This document shows, piece after piece, positions 25,594 through 35,155 of a DNA stretch of 51,708 bases (within the stretch, counting starts at the first letter, position 1; each line of letters begins with the position of its first letter). The stretch covers positions 1 through 51,708 of the forward strand of contig CAIVDS010000085.1 in assembly GCA_903904685.1 (NCBI GenBank), given 5' to 3'. The translations under genes were made by a program, and so were the position numbers. The notes under the pieces were generated by a model. The model was given only the letters and a program-made list of their open reading frames with translations, did no database searches and was not told where the DNA came from. Source of the stretch: an uncultured Verrucomicrobiota bacterium. GTDB taxonomy: Bacteria > Verrucomicrobiota > Verrucomicrobiia > Opitutales > Opitutaceae.

Positions 25594-28107
25594 ATGGACA
25601 ATGAATGTTTCCTCATGCCCCCTGTCCCTCCCGCCGCCCGACCATTCAGCCCCTCCGTCCAAGCCAAAGTCGCCGCCATACTGGAGCAACTCACCCTGGA
25701 GGAGATCGTCTCCCTCTGCCACGCCGGCTCCAAGTTTGCCGTGGCCGGCATTCCCCGATTAGGCATCCCGGAATGGACGATGTCCGACGGCCCGCACGGT
25801 GTGCGCCGCGAAATCCGCCGCGACAGCTGGGACTTTGTCGATGGCTTCGACGATGCGGCGACCTACCTGCCCACCGGCAGCGCCCTCGCCGCGACGTGGA
25901 ACCCCGAGATGGCGCGCCTCCATGGGGAAGTGCTTGGCTCGGAAGCCCGCGAACGTGGCAAGGACATCATCCTCGGCCCAGGCATCAACCTCGTCCGCAC
26001 GCCCCTGTGCGGACGCAATTTCGAATACTATAGCGAAGATCCGTGCCTCATCTCGGCCTTGGTGGTGCCCGCCATCGAGGCTATCCAGGCTCGGGGCGTG
26101 GCCGCATGCGTGAAACATTTTGCCTGCAACAATCAGGAGCTTGATCGCAACGGCGTCGATGTGCGGCTCGATGAGCGCACGCTACGCGAACTTTACCTGC
26201 CCGGCTTCGAAGCCGCCGTTCTTCGCGCGGGAGTGCTTACGGTCATGGGAGCCTACAATCTCGTGCGCGGCCAGCACGCCTGCCACCACGAACACCTCAT
26301 CAACCGCATCCTCAAGGGCGAATGGGGCTTTGCCGGCTCGGTCATCTCCGACTGGGGTGGCGCCCACTCGACCTATGAGGCTGCCCGTTTCGGCCTCGAC
26401 GTCGAGATGGGTAGCGACACCTGCCATCTTGCCACACCTTTTCTGACCGCCATTCGCGCGGGCCACCTGGGCGCAGACCTCGCCATCGACAAGGCCCGGC
26501 GAAACCTGAGCGTGATGGTCGCCACCGGCGCGATTGATTCCGGCTCGCGGCCCCGCGGCGAGCGCAACACCGCCCGCCACCAAGCCGCCGCCCTTCGCAT
26601 CGCGCGGGAAGCCATCGTGCTGCTTAAAAACGAAGGGAACGTCCTGCCCCTGTCCAACGTGAAACGCCTGCTCGTGGTCGGAGAAAACGCGACCATCCGC
26701 CACCACGCCGGTGGTTTCAGCTCCGGTGTGCGCGCCCTCTACGAGATCACTCCCCTCGAAGGTCTGCAGGCCGTCCTCGGAGACCGCGTCGAAATCACCT
26801 ACGTGCGTGGCTACCCCGATCTCGCCGCCGGTTCCGACATCGATCCTGCTTTGCTTTCCCTTGCCGATGCCAAGGCCGGCACCCGCGGGTGGAATGTATC
26901 CTGCTTCGGCAACCCCAACGGTACCGGGACGCCCGAAACCGTACAGCCTGCTGAAAAAGTTGACTTGGATTGGCGCCAAGGCCGCCCCTTTGCCTTCCTC
27001 TCCGGTCGCGACTGCTCGGTCCACTACGGCACTGTCTTCTCCCCCGTGGTCAGCGGACGCTACCGATTCGTGCTCCACGGGGCCAACCGCGCCAGCCTCA
27101 ACGTCGATAACAAACAAGTCATCCTTTGCTGGGAAATAGAGGGGCCCGATGTCATCACCGCCGACGTCACCCTCGAAGCCGGCTGCTCCTATCCGATTCA
27201 AGTCCGCTTTCGCCCAAGCGCCGACGACTCGCACAACACCCTTCGCCTCAGCGTCATCGCCCCCGATGATCAGGTCAACGACTCTGGACGGGGCGAGTTG
27301 CTCGCAAAGGCCCGCGCGGCGGACGCCGTCGTCTTTGTCGGCGGTCTCACCCATCAGGATGACACCGAGTCCAGTGACCGCCGCGACCTTGCCCTGCGCC
27401 ACGGCCAGGATGAACTCATCTCCGCTCTCGCCACGGCCAATCCCCGCCTCGCCGTCGTTATGGTCTGCGGTTCGCCGGTCGCCATGCCTTGGATCGACCA
27501 AGTCCCGGCCGTCGTGTTGGCTTGGTATGGCGGCGGCGAGGGTGGCCGGGCCTTGGCCGAGGTGTTGACCGGTGCGGTCAATCCCAGTGGTCGCCTTCCC
27601 TTCACCTTCCCCCGGAGCCTGGAGGATTCCCCGGCCCACGCGCTGAACGACTATCGTGCCGGAGTCGGCGAATACCGCGAAGGCATCTTCGTCGGCTACC
27701 GCTGGCATGACGCCCGCAACATCGCTCCGTTGTTCTGCTTCGGACACGGCCTTTCCTACACCCGCTTCCTCTACTCGGACCTCACGCTCGAACGGCGCGG
27801 AGAGACCGTCGCCGTCGCCTGCACCATCGCCAATTTGGGAACACGCGCAGGATCCGAAGTGGTCCAATGCTACGTCGGCGACGACAAGGCGTCCGTGGCC
27901 CGACCACCGCGCGAGCTCAAAGCCTTCGAAAAAATCAGTCTCGCTCCCGGCGCCAGCGCCCGCGTTGAGCTAGACCTGGACGCCCGCGCCTTCGCGTTCT
28001 GGGACGAGCGTCGCAACGGCTGGAACGTCGAACCCGGACGTTTCACCATCTCCGTCGGTGCGTCCTCCCGCGACCTCAGGCTCGAAGCTGGCATCGATCT
28101 GTCCTGA
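25594..28107 (+). CDS. GH3 beta-glucosidase-type glycoside hydrolase with PA14 insert
   Basis: About 837 residues. Hydrolyses terminal beta-linked glucosyl or related sugars. The N-terminal GH3 barrel shows DGPHGVR, KHFACNNQE and VISDWGG (nucleophile Asp253 with this start); the C-terminal GH3 domain begins near LLKNEGNVLPL; a PA14 carbohydrate-binding insert sits inside it (about residues 430-560, FSPVVSGRYRFVLHG); a fibronectin-III-like domain closes the protein (VACTIANLGTRAGSEVVQCY). No signal peptide is evident, so it is probably cytoplasmic. Starts at GTG 25573 or ATG 25615 are also possible. It stands alone, divergent from the HNH gene. Confidence 0.92.
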   Translation: MDNECFLMPPVPPAARPFSPSVQAKVAAILEQLTLEEIVSLCHAGSKFAVAGIPRLGIPEWTMSDGPHGVRREIRRDSWDFVDGFDDAATYLPTGSALAATWNPEMARLHGEVLGSEARERGKDIILGPGINLVRTPLCGRNFEYYSEDPCLISALVVPAIEAIQARGVAACVKHFACNNQELDRNGVDVRLDERTLRELYLPGFEAAVLRAGVLTVMGAYNLVRGQHACHHEHLINRILKGEWGFAGSVISDWGGAHSTYEAARFGLDVEMGSDTCHLATPFLTAIRAGHLGADLAIDKARRNLSVMVATGAIDSGSRPRGERNTARHQAAALRIAREAIVLLKNEGNVLPLSNVKRLLVVGENATIRHHAGGFSSGVRALYEITPLEGLQAVLGDRVEITYVRGYPDLAAGSDIDPALLSLADAKAGTRGWNVSCFGNPNGTGTPETVQPAEKVDLDWRQGRPFAFLSGRDCSVHYGTVFSPVVSGRYRFVLHGANRASLNVDNKQVILCWEIEGPDVITADVTLEAGCSYPIQVRFRPSADDSHNTLRLSVIAPDDQVNDSGRGELLAKARAADAVVFVGGLTHQDDTESSDRRDLALRHGQDELISALATANPRLAVVMVCGSPVAMPWIDQVPAVVLAWYGGGEGGRALAEVLTGAVNPSGRLPFTFPRSLEDSPAHALNDYRAGVGEYREGIFVGYRWHDARNIAPLFCFGHGLSYTRFLYSDLTLERRGETVAVACTIANLGTRAGSEVVQCYVGDDKASVARPPRELKAFEKISLAPGASARVELDLDARAFAFWDERRNGWNVEPGRFTISVGASSRDLRLEAGIDLS

Positions 28108-28130
28108 TTTCGCACAGACGGTCGCACCGC

Positions 28131-29999
28131 CTACTCCGTCGCACGATCCGCATCGGTCGCAAGCGCCGGCTCCAGCGAGACGTTTTTCACTCGGATTCCC
28201 TTAAGCTTTTGCACGATCAACTCCACATGCTCGGTGGCCACATCCACCAGCGTGTGCCGCTGGTGAATGTCCATCGCGCCGACCACGTTGGCGGGCAGGC
28301 GGGTGACACCCGCGACCTTGCCCACGATGTCGGCCGGAGTGACGAGCTGCTTGCGCCCCACGTTGAAGAACAACGTCGTCATGCCCGGCTCGCGCCCCGT
28401 GCGGGCGGCGCGTTCGAATTTCTGCTTGGAGGGACGCGCCGGCCGCGCCTCCTCATTGGCAAATAGAGCCTGCTCGTTCTCGCCCGGATCGGGCTGCGTT
28501 TTCACGAGCGCGGGAGCGACGGCAACCGGAGTGATAATCTTCGGCTTGTTGGCCACCTTGGCGAAGGCGGCGGGTACATTGGCCACCGACGTAGGCTTGG
28601 CGACATACGGAGCTTCGGGCACATGCCTGGCCGCAGGAGCCGCTGCCGGCGGAAGCGCGGAACGCAGCGGCTTGACCTTGACCGGCACGGGTGCCGGCTC
28701 GGGCTTGTCGCAGCCGCCGTGCATCATATGAATGAGCGCGGAAACAATGTCGGTGCTCGCATAACCCTGCTCCAGCAGGCGGTCGATGAATCGGTCCTGC
28801 TTGCGGAAGGTGCCCGCGTTGAGCGTGCCGCGAAGCTTTTCAAAAAACACGTTCTCGCGCGCCTCCTCGACCTGGTCGAGCGACGGCACGTTCTCGCGGC
28901 GGATCTTCAGGCGACCGTAATGCGCCATGTTCTGCAAACCGTATATCTCGCGACCCGAGACGAAGGTGAACGCCCGGCCCGACTTGCCCGCGCGGCCCGT
29001 GCGGCCGATGCGGTGCGTATAATCCTCGGCGTCGTTCGGCAGGTCGAAGTTGAACACGACCTCAAGATCATCGACGTCGAGACCGCGGGCGGCCACGTCG
29101 GTCGCGATGAGAAACTCGAAGCCGCGGCGGCGGAATTTCTCCATCACCCGCGTGCGCTGGGCCTGGGTGATGTCGCCGTGGAGCCGGTCGGTCGCGTAAC
29201 CGCGCGCATGCAGGTGCTCGTCGAGTTCGTCGACCATGATCTTGGTCGAGCAGAATACGATGCCGTAGCGGAAATCGTGAAGGTCGATCAGGCGCGTGAG
29301 CACGTCGATCTTGTGGCGGCGGTCCACCTCGAAATAAACTTGGTCCACCTGCGGGGCGTTCTTCGCCTCCGACTCGATCCTCACCCACGCCGGATCCTTG
29401 GCGTAGCGCATGATCAGGCTTTTGATGGCCGGCGGCACCGTGGCCGAGAAAAACAGCAGCTGACGTCCGGGCGGGGTTTGCGAAAGGATCTTCTCGATGT
29501 CGTCGCGGAAGCCCATGTCGAGCATCCGGTCGCACTCGTCGAGGATGACCATCTTGAGATTGTCGAGCCGCAGCGTGCCGCGCTCCATGTGGTCCATCAC
29601 GCGGCCGGGCGTGCCGATCACGATCTGGGCCCCGGCCTCAAGCGCGCGGATCTGCCGCTCGTAAGGCTGGCCGCCGAAAATCGGCACCTCGCGCACGCCT
29701 GCCTTGAAGAACGCGAGCTTGGCGATCTCCTCGGCGACCTGCACGGCGAGTTCGCGCGTGGGACAAAGGATGAGCACCTGCACGACCTTCTTCTTGGCTT
29801 CGACCTTTTCAATCGCAGGCACGCCGAACGCCGCCGTCTTGCCCGATCCAGTCGAGGACTGCCCGATGACATCCTTGCCGGTGAGCAGCAGGGGGATGAC
29901 CGCCGTCTGGATGGGCGAGGCCTCCTCGTAGCCGAGCTTGTCCACGGCCTTGAGAAGTTCGGGCGACAGGCCCAGCTCGGCAAATTTACGTTTTTCCAT
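28131..29999 (-). CDS. DEAD-box ATP-dependent RNA helicase with DbpA-type RNA-binding domain
   Basis: 622 residues; a CsdA/DeaD- or DbpA-like helicase that remodels rRNA or structured mRNA. It shows the Q motif (SPIQTAVIP), Walker A SSTGSGKT (residues 48-55), motif II written DECD instead of DEAD, SAT, and motif VI HRIGRTGRAG. A low-complexity Ala/Pro/Lys linker (about 430-530) leads to a C-terminal DbpA RNA-binding domain (TLFFNVGRKQLVTPADIVGK). DECD retains the metal and ATP contacts and is seen in other active helicases. It is divergent from the kdp operon. DeaD is the likelier functional name. Confidence 0.92.
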   Translation of the reverse strand: MEKRKFAELGLSPELLKAVDKLGYEEASPIQTAVIPLLLTGKDVIGQSSTGSGKTAAFGVPAIEKVEAKKKVVQVLILCPTRELAVQVAEEIAKLAFFKAGVREVPIFGGQPYERQIRALEAGAQIVIGTPGRVMDHMERGTLRLDNLKMVILDECDRMLDMGFRDDIEKILSQTPPGRQLLFFSATVPPAIKSLIMRYAKDPAWVRIESEAKNAPQVDQVYFEVDRRHKIDVLTRLIDLHDFRYGIVFCSTKIMVDELDEHLHARGYATDRLHGDITQAQRTRVMEKFRRRGFEFLIATDVAARGLDVDDLEVVFNFDLPNDAEDYTHRIGRTGRAGKSGRAFTFVSGREIYGLQNMAHYGRLKIRRENVPSLDQVEEARENVFFEKLRGTLNAGTFRKQDRFIDRLLEQGYASTDIVSALIHMMHGGCDKPEPAPVPVKVKPLRSALPPAAAPAARHVPEAPYVAKPTSVANVPAAFAKVANKPKIITPVAVAPALVKTQPDPGENEQALFANEEARPARPSKQKFERAARTGREPGMTTLFFNVGRKQLVTPADIVGKVAGVTRLPANVVGAMDIHQRHTLVDVATEHVELIVQKLKGIRVKNVSLEPALATDADRATE

Positions 30000-30142
30000 A
30001 TCCCATCCTGTATGCAGGCAAACGGAAAGAAGAGCCTAAAGTGCGGACCGCCTCCAACCACACGGCCTTCTTGATGTTTTCTTAACACTCCCGCGCCCCC
30101 GCTTGATTAGGCAGATGGACCGGACTGTGGCATATTCCAGCC

Positions 30143-30235
30143 ATGAACTCGCAAGATATCATCTTCATCGGCGTCTCCATAGCCTTCTTCGTCCTCAGCG
30201 CCGCCTACGCCACCTTCTGCGGAAAAATCCGCTGA
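30143..30235 (+). CDS. 30-aa single-helix micro-protein at the head of the kdp operon
   Basis: MNSQDIIFIGVSIAFFVLS followed by AAYATFCGKIR: one hydrophobic helix with a short basic tail. It ends 18 bases before kdpF in the same direction, so it is probably translated from the kdp mRNA. It resembles KdpF in size and topology but not in sequence. It could be a second small subunit or stabiliser of the Kdp complex; that role is inference. Confidence 0.65.
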   Translation: MNSQDIIFIGVSIAFFVLSAAYATFCGKIR

Positions 30236-30253
30236 CCCGTTCCCTTTATCTCC

Positions 30254-30337
30254 ATGGAAAACATCATTATTGGCCTCATTGCCGTCGCCTGCCTGCTCTA
30301 CCTCGTCGTCGCCGTGCTTCGTCCCGAAAAATTCTAA
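30254..30337 (+). CDS. kdpF: KdpF small subunit of the K+-transporting ATPase
   Basis: 27 residues: MENIIIGLIAVACLLYLVVA then VLRPEKF. The single membrane helix and the terminal RPEKF are the hallmark of KdpF, which stabilises the KdpABC complex in the inner membrane. It lies 21 bases before kdpA. The short length is normal for the family. Confidence 0.92.
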   Translation: MENIIIGLIAVACLLYLVVAVLRPEKF

Positions 30338-30358
30338 CCGGCCCGCCCTCGCTCCTCT

Positions 30359-32233
30359 ATGAACAATCCAAACGCCTGGTTCCAATTCGCCCTCTTCGTC
30401 GGCGCGCTGCTGCTCATCACCAAGCCGCTCGGCCTTTACTTGGTCAAGGTCCTCGACGCCCAAGGCCGCACGTTTCTCGACAGGCTGGTAAAGCCCATCG
30501 AGCGACTCACCTACCGCGTCTGCGGCATCGACCCGTCAAAAGAACAAAGCTGGCTCGGCTACACGCTCGCGCTGCTGGTCTTCAGCCTCGTCGGCATGCT
30601 GTTCACTTACTTCATCCTGCGTTTCCAGGACCGTCTGCCGCTGAATCCCCAAGGTTTCCCCGGACTCTCGCCCTCCCTCGCGTTCAACACCGCCGCGAGT
30701 TTCACGACCAACACCAACTGGCAAAGCTACGGTGGAGAATCGACGATGTCGTATTTCTCGCAGATGGTCGCACTGGCGATTCACAACTTCACCTCGGCCG
30801 CCTGCGGCATCGCCATCGCCGCCGCCCTCGTGCGCGGCATCGCCCGTCACTCCGCGAAAACCATCGGTAACTTCTGGGTCGATACCGTCCGCGTCACCTA
30901 CTACCTGCTCGCGCCGATCTGCCTCGTCTTCGCGCTCTTCCTCGTTTCGCAGGGCATGATTCAAAACTTCAAGCCTTACACCGTCGCGAAGACGTATGAG
31001 CCATATACGACCCAAGTTCCGAAGACCGACGATAAAGGCCAGCCCGTGACGGCGCCCGCGCCTAAATTGGACGACAAGGGCAAACAGGTAGTCGGACCTG
31101 ATGGCAAACCAGTGATGGTTGATCAGCCGATGATGGTGGACCAGAAGGTCGATACGCAGACCATCGCCCAGGGTCCAGTCGCCTCGCAGATCGCGATCAA
31201 AATGCTCGGGACCAATGGCGGCGGTTACTACAACGCCAACGCCGCCCATCCCTTCGAGAATCCCACGCCGCTCTCCAACTTCCTCCAGATGCTCGCGATC
31301 TTCGCGATCCCGAGCGCGCTCACCTGGTGGCTCGGCCGCACGCTGAAAAATCAGCGCCACGGCTGGGCCGTCTGGAGCGCGATGGCCGCGATGTTCATTG
31401 CAGGTGTCCTCGTCTGCTGGAAAGCCGAAACCTCCGGCAATCCCATCCACCAGCACCTCGGGGTCGCCGTCGCCGATGGCAACATGGAGGGCAAGGAAGT
31501 CCGCTTCGGCATCTTCAACTCCGCCCTCTTCGCGACCGTCACCACCGACGCCTCCTGCGGCGCCGTCAACGCGATGCACGACTCGTTCACGCCCCTCGGC
31601 GGACTCGTGCCCCTCTTCAATATGGAGACCGGCGAGGTCATCTTCGGCGGCGTCGGCGCGGGCCTCTACGGCATGTTGATCTTCGTGATCCTCGCCGTGT
31701 TCATCGCCGGCCTCATGGTCGGCCGCACCCCCGAATACGCCGGCAAAAAAATCGAGGCTTATGACGTGAAGCTTGTCATGCTTGTCCTCATGGTGCTCGC
31801 CGCGACCATCCTCGGCATGACCGCCTGGGCGAGCGTCGCCAAGTGGGGCACCGACGGCCTCAACAACGCCGGCCCGCACGGCTTCAGCGAAATTCTCTAC
31901 GCCTTCAGTTCCTGTGTCGGCAACAACGGCAGCGCCTTCGCCGGTCTCACCGCCAACCCGTCCAACGGCGACCCGCATTGGAATGCCACCCTTGGCATCG
32001 CGATGCTCATCGGCCGCTTCCTCATGATCGTCCCAATCCTCGCCCTTGCCGGGAATTTCGCGGGCAAGCGCCTGATCCCGGCCAGCGCCGGCACGTTCCG
32101 CACCGAAGGCTTCACCTTTGTCCTGCTCCTCATCGGCACCGTCGTCCTCGTCGGCGCGCTGACATTCCTGCCCGCCCTGGCAATGGGCCCTATCGTCGAG
32201 CACTTCCTGATGGGCGCTTCCAACCTGTTCTGA
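30359..32233 (+). CDS. kdpA: K+-transporting ATPase subunit A, with an extra hydrophilic insert
   Basis: 624 residues, about 65 longer than E. coli KdpA. It is the potassium channel-like subunit of the KdpFABC pump in the inner membrane. Recognisable selectivity-region segments include NTAASFTTNTNWQSY, GTNGGGYYNANAAHPFENPT and CGAVNAMHDSFTPLGG. The extra length comes mainly from a hydrophilic insert between about residues 205 and 265, containing two similar DDKG segments (KTDDKGQPV, KLDDKGKQV) and two MVDQ repeats, just before the GPVASQ motif. The insert is in a loop, not a membrane segment. It is second in the kdpFABC order. Confidence 0.95.
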   Translation: MNNPNAWFQFALFVGALLLITKPLGLYLVKVLDAQGRTFLDRLVKPIERLTYRVCGIDPSKEQSWLGYTLALLVFSLVGMLFTYFILRFQDRLPLNPQGFPGLSPSLAFNTAASFTTNTNWQSYGGESTMSYFSQMVALAIHNFTSAACGIAIAAALVRGIARHSAKTIGNFWVDTVRVTYYLLAPICLVFALFLVSQGMIQNFKPYTVAKTYEPYTTQVPKTDDKGQPVTAPAPKLDDKGKQVVGPDGKPVMVDQPMMVDQKVDTQTIAQGPVASQIAIKMLGTNGGGYYNANAAHPFENPTPLSNFLQMLAIFAIPSALTWWLGRTLKNQRHGWAVWSAMAAMFIAGVLVCWKAETSGNPIHQHLGVAVADGNMEGKEVRFGIFNSALFATVTTDASCGAVNAMHDSFTPLGGLVPLFNMETGEVIFGGVGAGLYGMLIFVILAVFIAGLMVGRTPEYAGKKIEAYDVKLVMLVLMVLAATILGMTAWASVAKWGTDGLNNAGPHGFSEILYAFSSCVGNNGSAFAGLTANPSNGDPHWNATLGIAMLIGRFLMIVPILALAGNFAGKRLIPASAGTFRTEGFTFVLLLIGTVVLVGALTFLPALAMGPIVEHFLMGASNLF

Positions 32234-32275
32234 CCTTTCATTCGCTTATTCATATCTCTCTTCGCCCAAATTTCC

Positions 32276-34330
32276 ATGAGCACTCAAGCCACCTCCCTTT
32301 TCGACGGCGCCATTCTGCGCCAGGCGGTCATCGATTCCTTCAAAAAACTCGATCCGCGCACCCAGCTCAAGAACCCCGTGATGTTCGTCACGCTTCTCGG
32401 CGCCATCCTCTCGTTCCAACAGCTCTTCACGTCCAAGGAGCCCTTCGGCTACGTCCTCCAGATCGCCCTCTGGCTCCTCTTCACCGTAATCTTCGCCAAC
32501 TTCGCCGAAGCCGTCGCCGAAGGCCGCGGCAAGGCCCAGGCCCGCGCCCTCCGCGCCTCCCGCAAGCAGCTCGTCGCGAACCGCCGCCGCAAGGACGGCA
32601 CTCTTGAGTCCATCGACGCCACTCAGCTCGCCAAAGGCGACCTCGTCTTCGTCAAGGCCGGCGAACTCATCCCCGGCGACGGCGAAGTCGTCGAAGGCGC
32701 CGCCTCCGTGGACGAATCCGCCATCACGGGCGAATCCGCCCCCGTCATCCGCGAAGCCGGCGGCGACCGCAGCGCCGTCACCGGCGGCACCGCCGTCCTC
32801 TCCGATACGCTCCTCATCCGCATCACCGCCAACCCCGGCGAAGGTTTTCTTGACCGAATGATCAGCCTCGTCGAAGGCGCTTTTCGTCAAAAAACTCCCA
32901 ACGAGATCGCGCTAACCATCCTCCTCTCTGCGCTCACGTTTATCTTCCTCCTCGTTATCATCGCGCTGAAACCGTTCGGCGAATACGCCAACGTCGCCTT
33001 TTCCATCACCACGCTCATCGCCCTCCTCGTCTGCCTCATCCCCACGACGATCGGCGGACTCCTCAGCGCCATCGGCATCGCCGGCATGGATCGTCTCCTG
33101 CAACGCAATGTCCTTGCCGTCTCCGGTCGCGCCGTCGAAGCCGCCGGTGACATCGACGTCCTCCTCCTCGACAAGACTGGCACCATCACCCTCGGCAACC
33201 GCCAGGCCTCCGAGTTCGTCCCCGCCCCCGGCGTCACCGCCGAACGCCTCGCCGACGCCGCGCAACTCTCCTCCCTTGCCGACGATACCCCCGAAGGCCG
33301 CAGCATCGTCGTCCTCGCCAAAGAAAAATATAACCTACGCGGCCGCGACCTCGCCGCCCCTCACGCCGTCTTCGTTCCCTTTACCGCCCAGACGCGCATG
33401 AGCGGCGTGGACCTGTCCGCCAATTCAGGACAGCCCGCCCGCTACATCCGCAAGGGTGCCGCCGCCAACGTCAAAACATGGATCGAATCTCAAGGCGGAT
33501 CCTATCCTGCCGCAGTCACCGAAGCAGTTGATGCCATCTCGCGCCAAGGCGGCACTCCTCTCGTCGTCGCCGAGTCCGCCAACGGCTCCGCCACCGCCCT
33601 CGGCGTCATCTTTCTCAAGGATGTTGTCAAAGGCGGCATCAAAGAACGCTTCGCCCAGCTCCGCGCCATGGGTATCCGCACCGTAATGATCACCGGCGAC
33701 AATCCCCTCACCGCCGCCGCCATCGCTGCCGAGGCCGGCGTGGACGATTTCCTCGCCCAGGCCACGCCCGAGATGAAGCTCGCTCGCATCCGCCAGGAAC
33801 AGGCCGACGGACATCTCGTCGCCATGACAGGTGACGGCACCAACGACGCCCCAGCCCTCGCCCAGGCAGACGTCGGCGTCGCCATGAACACCGGCACGCA
33901 GGCAGCCAAGGAAGCCGGCAACATGGTCGATCTCGACAGCAACCCTACGAAGCTCCTCGACATCGTCGCCATCGGCAAGCAGCTCCTCATCACCCGCGGC
34001 GCGCTCACCACGTTCTCCATCGCCAACGACGTCGCAAAATACTTCGCGATCATCCCAGCGATGCTCGTCGGAGTGTTCCCCGCCATCGCCCCGCTCAACG
34101 TTATGCGCCTCGCCTCGCCGCTGAGCGCGATCCTGAGCGCAGTAATCTTCAACGCCCTCGTCATCATCGCCCTCATCCCGCTCGCCCTCCGCGGCGTCGC
34201 CTACCGCCCCATCGGCGCCGAAGCGATGCTCCGTCGCAACCTCGTGATCTACGGCCTCGGCGGCATCATCATCCCCTTCGTCGGCATCAAGCTCATCGAT
34301 GTCCTCATCAACGCCCTCCACCTCGTCTGA
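32276..34330 (+). CDS. kdpB: K+-transporting P-type ATPase subunit B
   Basis: 684 residues; the catalytic P-type ATPase subunit that hydrolyses ATP to drive K+ uptake. It shows the actuator motif TGES (ITGESAPV), the phosphorylation site DKTGTIT with Asp299, KGAAANV in the nucleotide domain, [14 protein letters not shown], and the hinge [20 protein letters not shown]. Length and membrane-helix layout match the family. It lies 42 bases after kdpA and 21 bases before kdpC. Confidence 0.97.
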   Translation: MSTQATSLFDGAILRQAVIDSFKKLDPRTQLKNPVMFVTLLGAILSFQQLFTSKEPFGYVLQIALWLLFTVIFANFAEAVAEGRGKAQARALRASRKQLVANRRRKDGTLESIDATQLAKGDLVFVKAGELIPGDGEVVEGAASVDESAITGESAPVIREAGGDRSAVTGGTAVLSDTLLIRITANPGEGFLDRMISLVEGAFRQKTPNEIALTILLSALTFIFLLVIIALKPFGEYANVAFSITTLIALLVCLIPTTIGGLLSAIGIAGMDRLLQRNVLAVSGRAVEAAGDIDVLLLDKTGTITLGNRQASEFVPAPGVTAERLADAAQLSSLADDTPEGRSIVVLAKEKYNLRGRDLAAPHAVFVPFTAQTRMSGVDLSANSGQPARYIRKGAAANVKTWIESQGGSYPAAVTEAVDAISRQGGTPLVVAESANGSATALGVIFLKDVVKGGIKERFAQLRAMGIRTVMITGDNPLTAAAIAAEAGVDDFLAQATPEMKLARIRQEQADGHLVAMTGDGTNDAPALAQADVGVAMNTGTQAAKEAGNMVDLDSNPTKLLDIVAIGKQLLITRGALTTFSIANDVAKYFAIIPAMLVGVFPAIAPLNVMRLASPLSAILSAVIFNALVIIALIPLALRGVAYRPIGAEAMLRRNLVIYGLGGIIIPFVGIKLIDVLINALHLV

Positions 34331-34351
34331 TCAACGACCACCGCTCCTCCC

Positions 34352-34936
34352 ATGAAAACATTTCTCTCCGAACTCCGCACCGCCCTCCTCCTCACCATCA
34401 TCTTCGCCGTCCTTCTCTGCGGCGTTTACCCGCTCGCCGTCTGGGCCGGCGGCCAGGCCCTCTTCCCCTCCAAAGCCAACGGCTCCCTCGTCACCGAGAC
34501 CGACGGCACCGTGCGCGGCTCCGCGCTCATCGGCCAGTCCTTCGCCTCCGACAAATACTTCAACTCCCGCCCCTCCGCCGCCGGCACCGGTTACGACGCC
34601 ACCAACTCCTCCGGCACCAACTTCGGCCCCACCAGCCAAAAGCTTTCCGATTCTATCAAAGCTGCCGTCGCCGCCTACCGAACCTCCAACCATCTCGCAC
34701 ACGACGCGCCCGTCCCCGCCGATGCCGTCACCTCTTCCGCCAGCGGACTCGACCCGCACATCAGTCTCGCCAACGCCCAACTCCAGGCTCCCCGCGTCGC
34801 CAAAGCCCGCCACCTCACGACCACCACCGTCTCGGCCCTCATTGCAACCTGCACCGACGACCGCGACCTCCACATCTTCGGCGAACCCGGCGTCAATGTC
34901 CTCCTCCTCAACCGCGCCCTCGATGAAATTCACTAA
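34352..34936 (+). CDS. kdpC: K+-transporting ATPase subunit C
   Basis: 194 residues. One N-terminal membrane helix (LLLTIIFAVLLCGVYPLAVW) and a periplasmic domain with GSALIGQSF, YFNSRPSA and SGLDPHISLANAQLQAPRVA, all typical of KdpC, which assists ATP binding and complex assembly. Its last codons overlap the start of a 51-aa ORF (ATG at 34923 within ...LDEIH). Confidence 0.96.
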   Translation: MKTFLSELRTALLLTIIFAVLLCGVYPLAVWAGGQALFPSKANGSLVTETDGTVRGSALIGQSFASDKYFNSRPSAAGTGYDATNSSGTNFGPTSQKLSDSIKAAVAAYRTSNHLAHDAPVPADAVTSSASGLDPHISLANAQLQAPRVAKARHLTTTTVSALIATCTDDRDLHIFGEPGVNVLLLNRALDEIH

Positions 34937-35078
34937 AGGAAACCTCTGGCGGGCCATTCGGCTATTAGTCGGTTTGGGAGCCTTGGCGTTGTTCACCGAT
35001 CAGGTTCTACGCTCCTGCCGCTACCCGGATGATCCGCATTCGCGCATCGAAATCGGCCAGCATAAACCGGCTGATTAA
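34923..35078 (+). CDS. 51-aa micro-protein between kdpC and kdpD
   Basis: Starts inside the kdpC 3' end in another frame (14-base overlap), which suggests translational coupling. The product has a basic N-terminus (MKFTKGNLWRAIRLL), one hydrophobic segment (LLVGLGALALFTDQVL), and a hydrophilic tail (YPDDPHSRIEIGQHKPAD). It lies 77 bases before kdpD. No family is recognised. Its position suggests a role in Kdp assembly or signalling, but this is inference. Confidence 0.6.
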   Translation: MKFTKGNLWRAIRLLVGLGALALFTDQVLRSCRYPDDPHSRIEIGQHKPAD

Positions 35079-35155
35079 CGGTCTGGATACTTCGCACCCC
35101 AAACTCGGCGGCGATACCTGTTGCCGAACATTCGCCGACATACAGAATTTATACC

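Noticed and set aside
29371-29600. DECD instead of DEAD in the helicase as a sign of inactivation
   Set aside because: The Asp and Glu that bind Mg-ATP are retained; DECD variants exist among functional DExD helicases.
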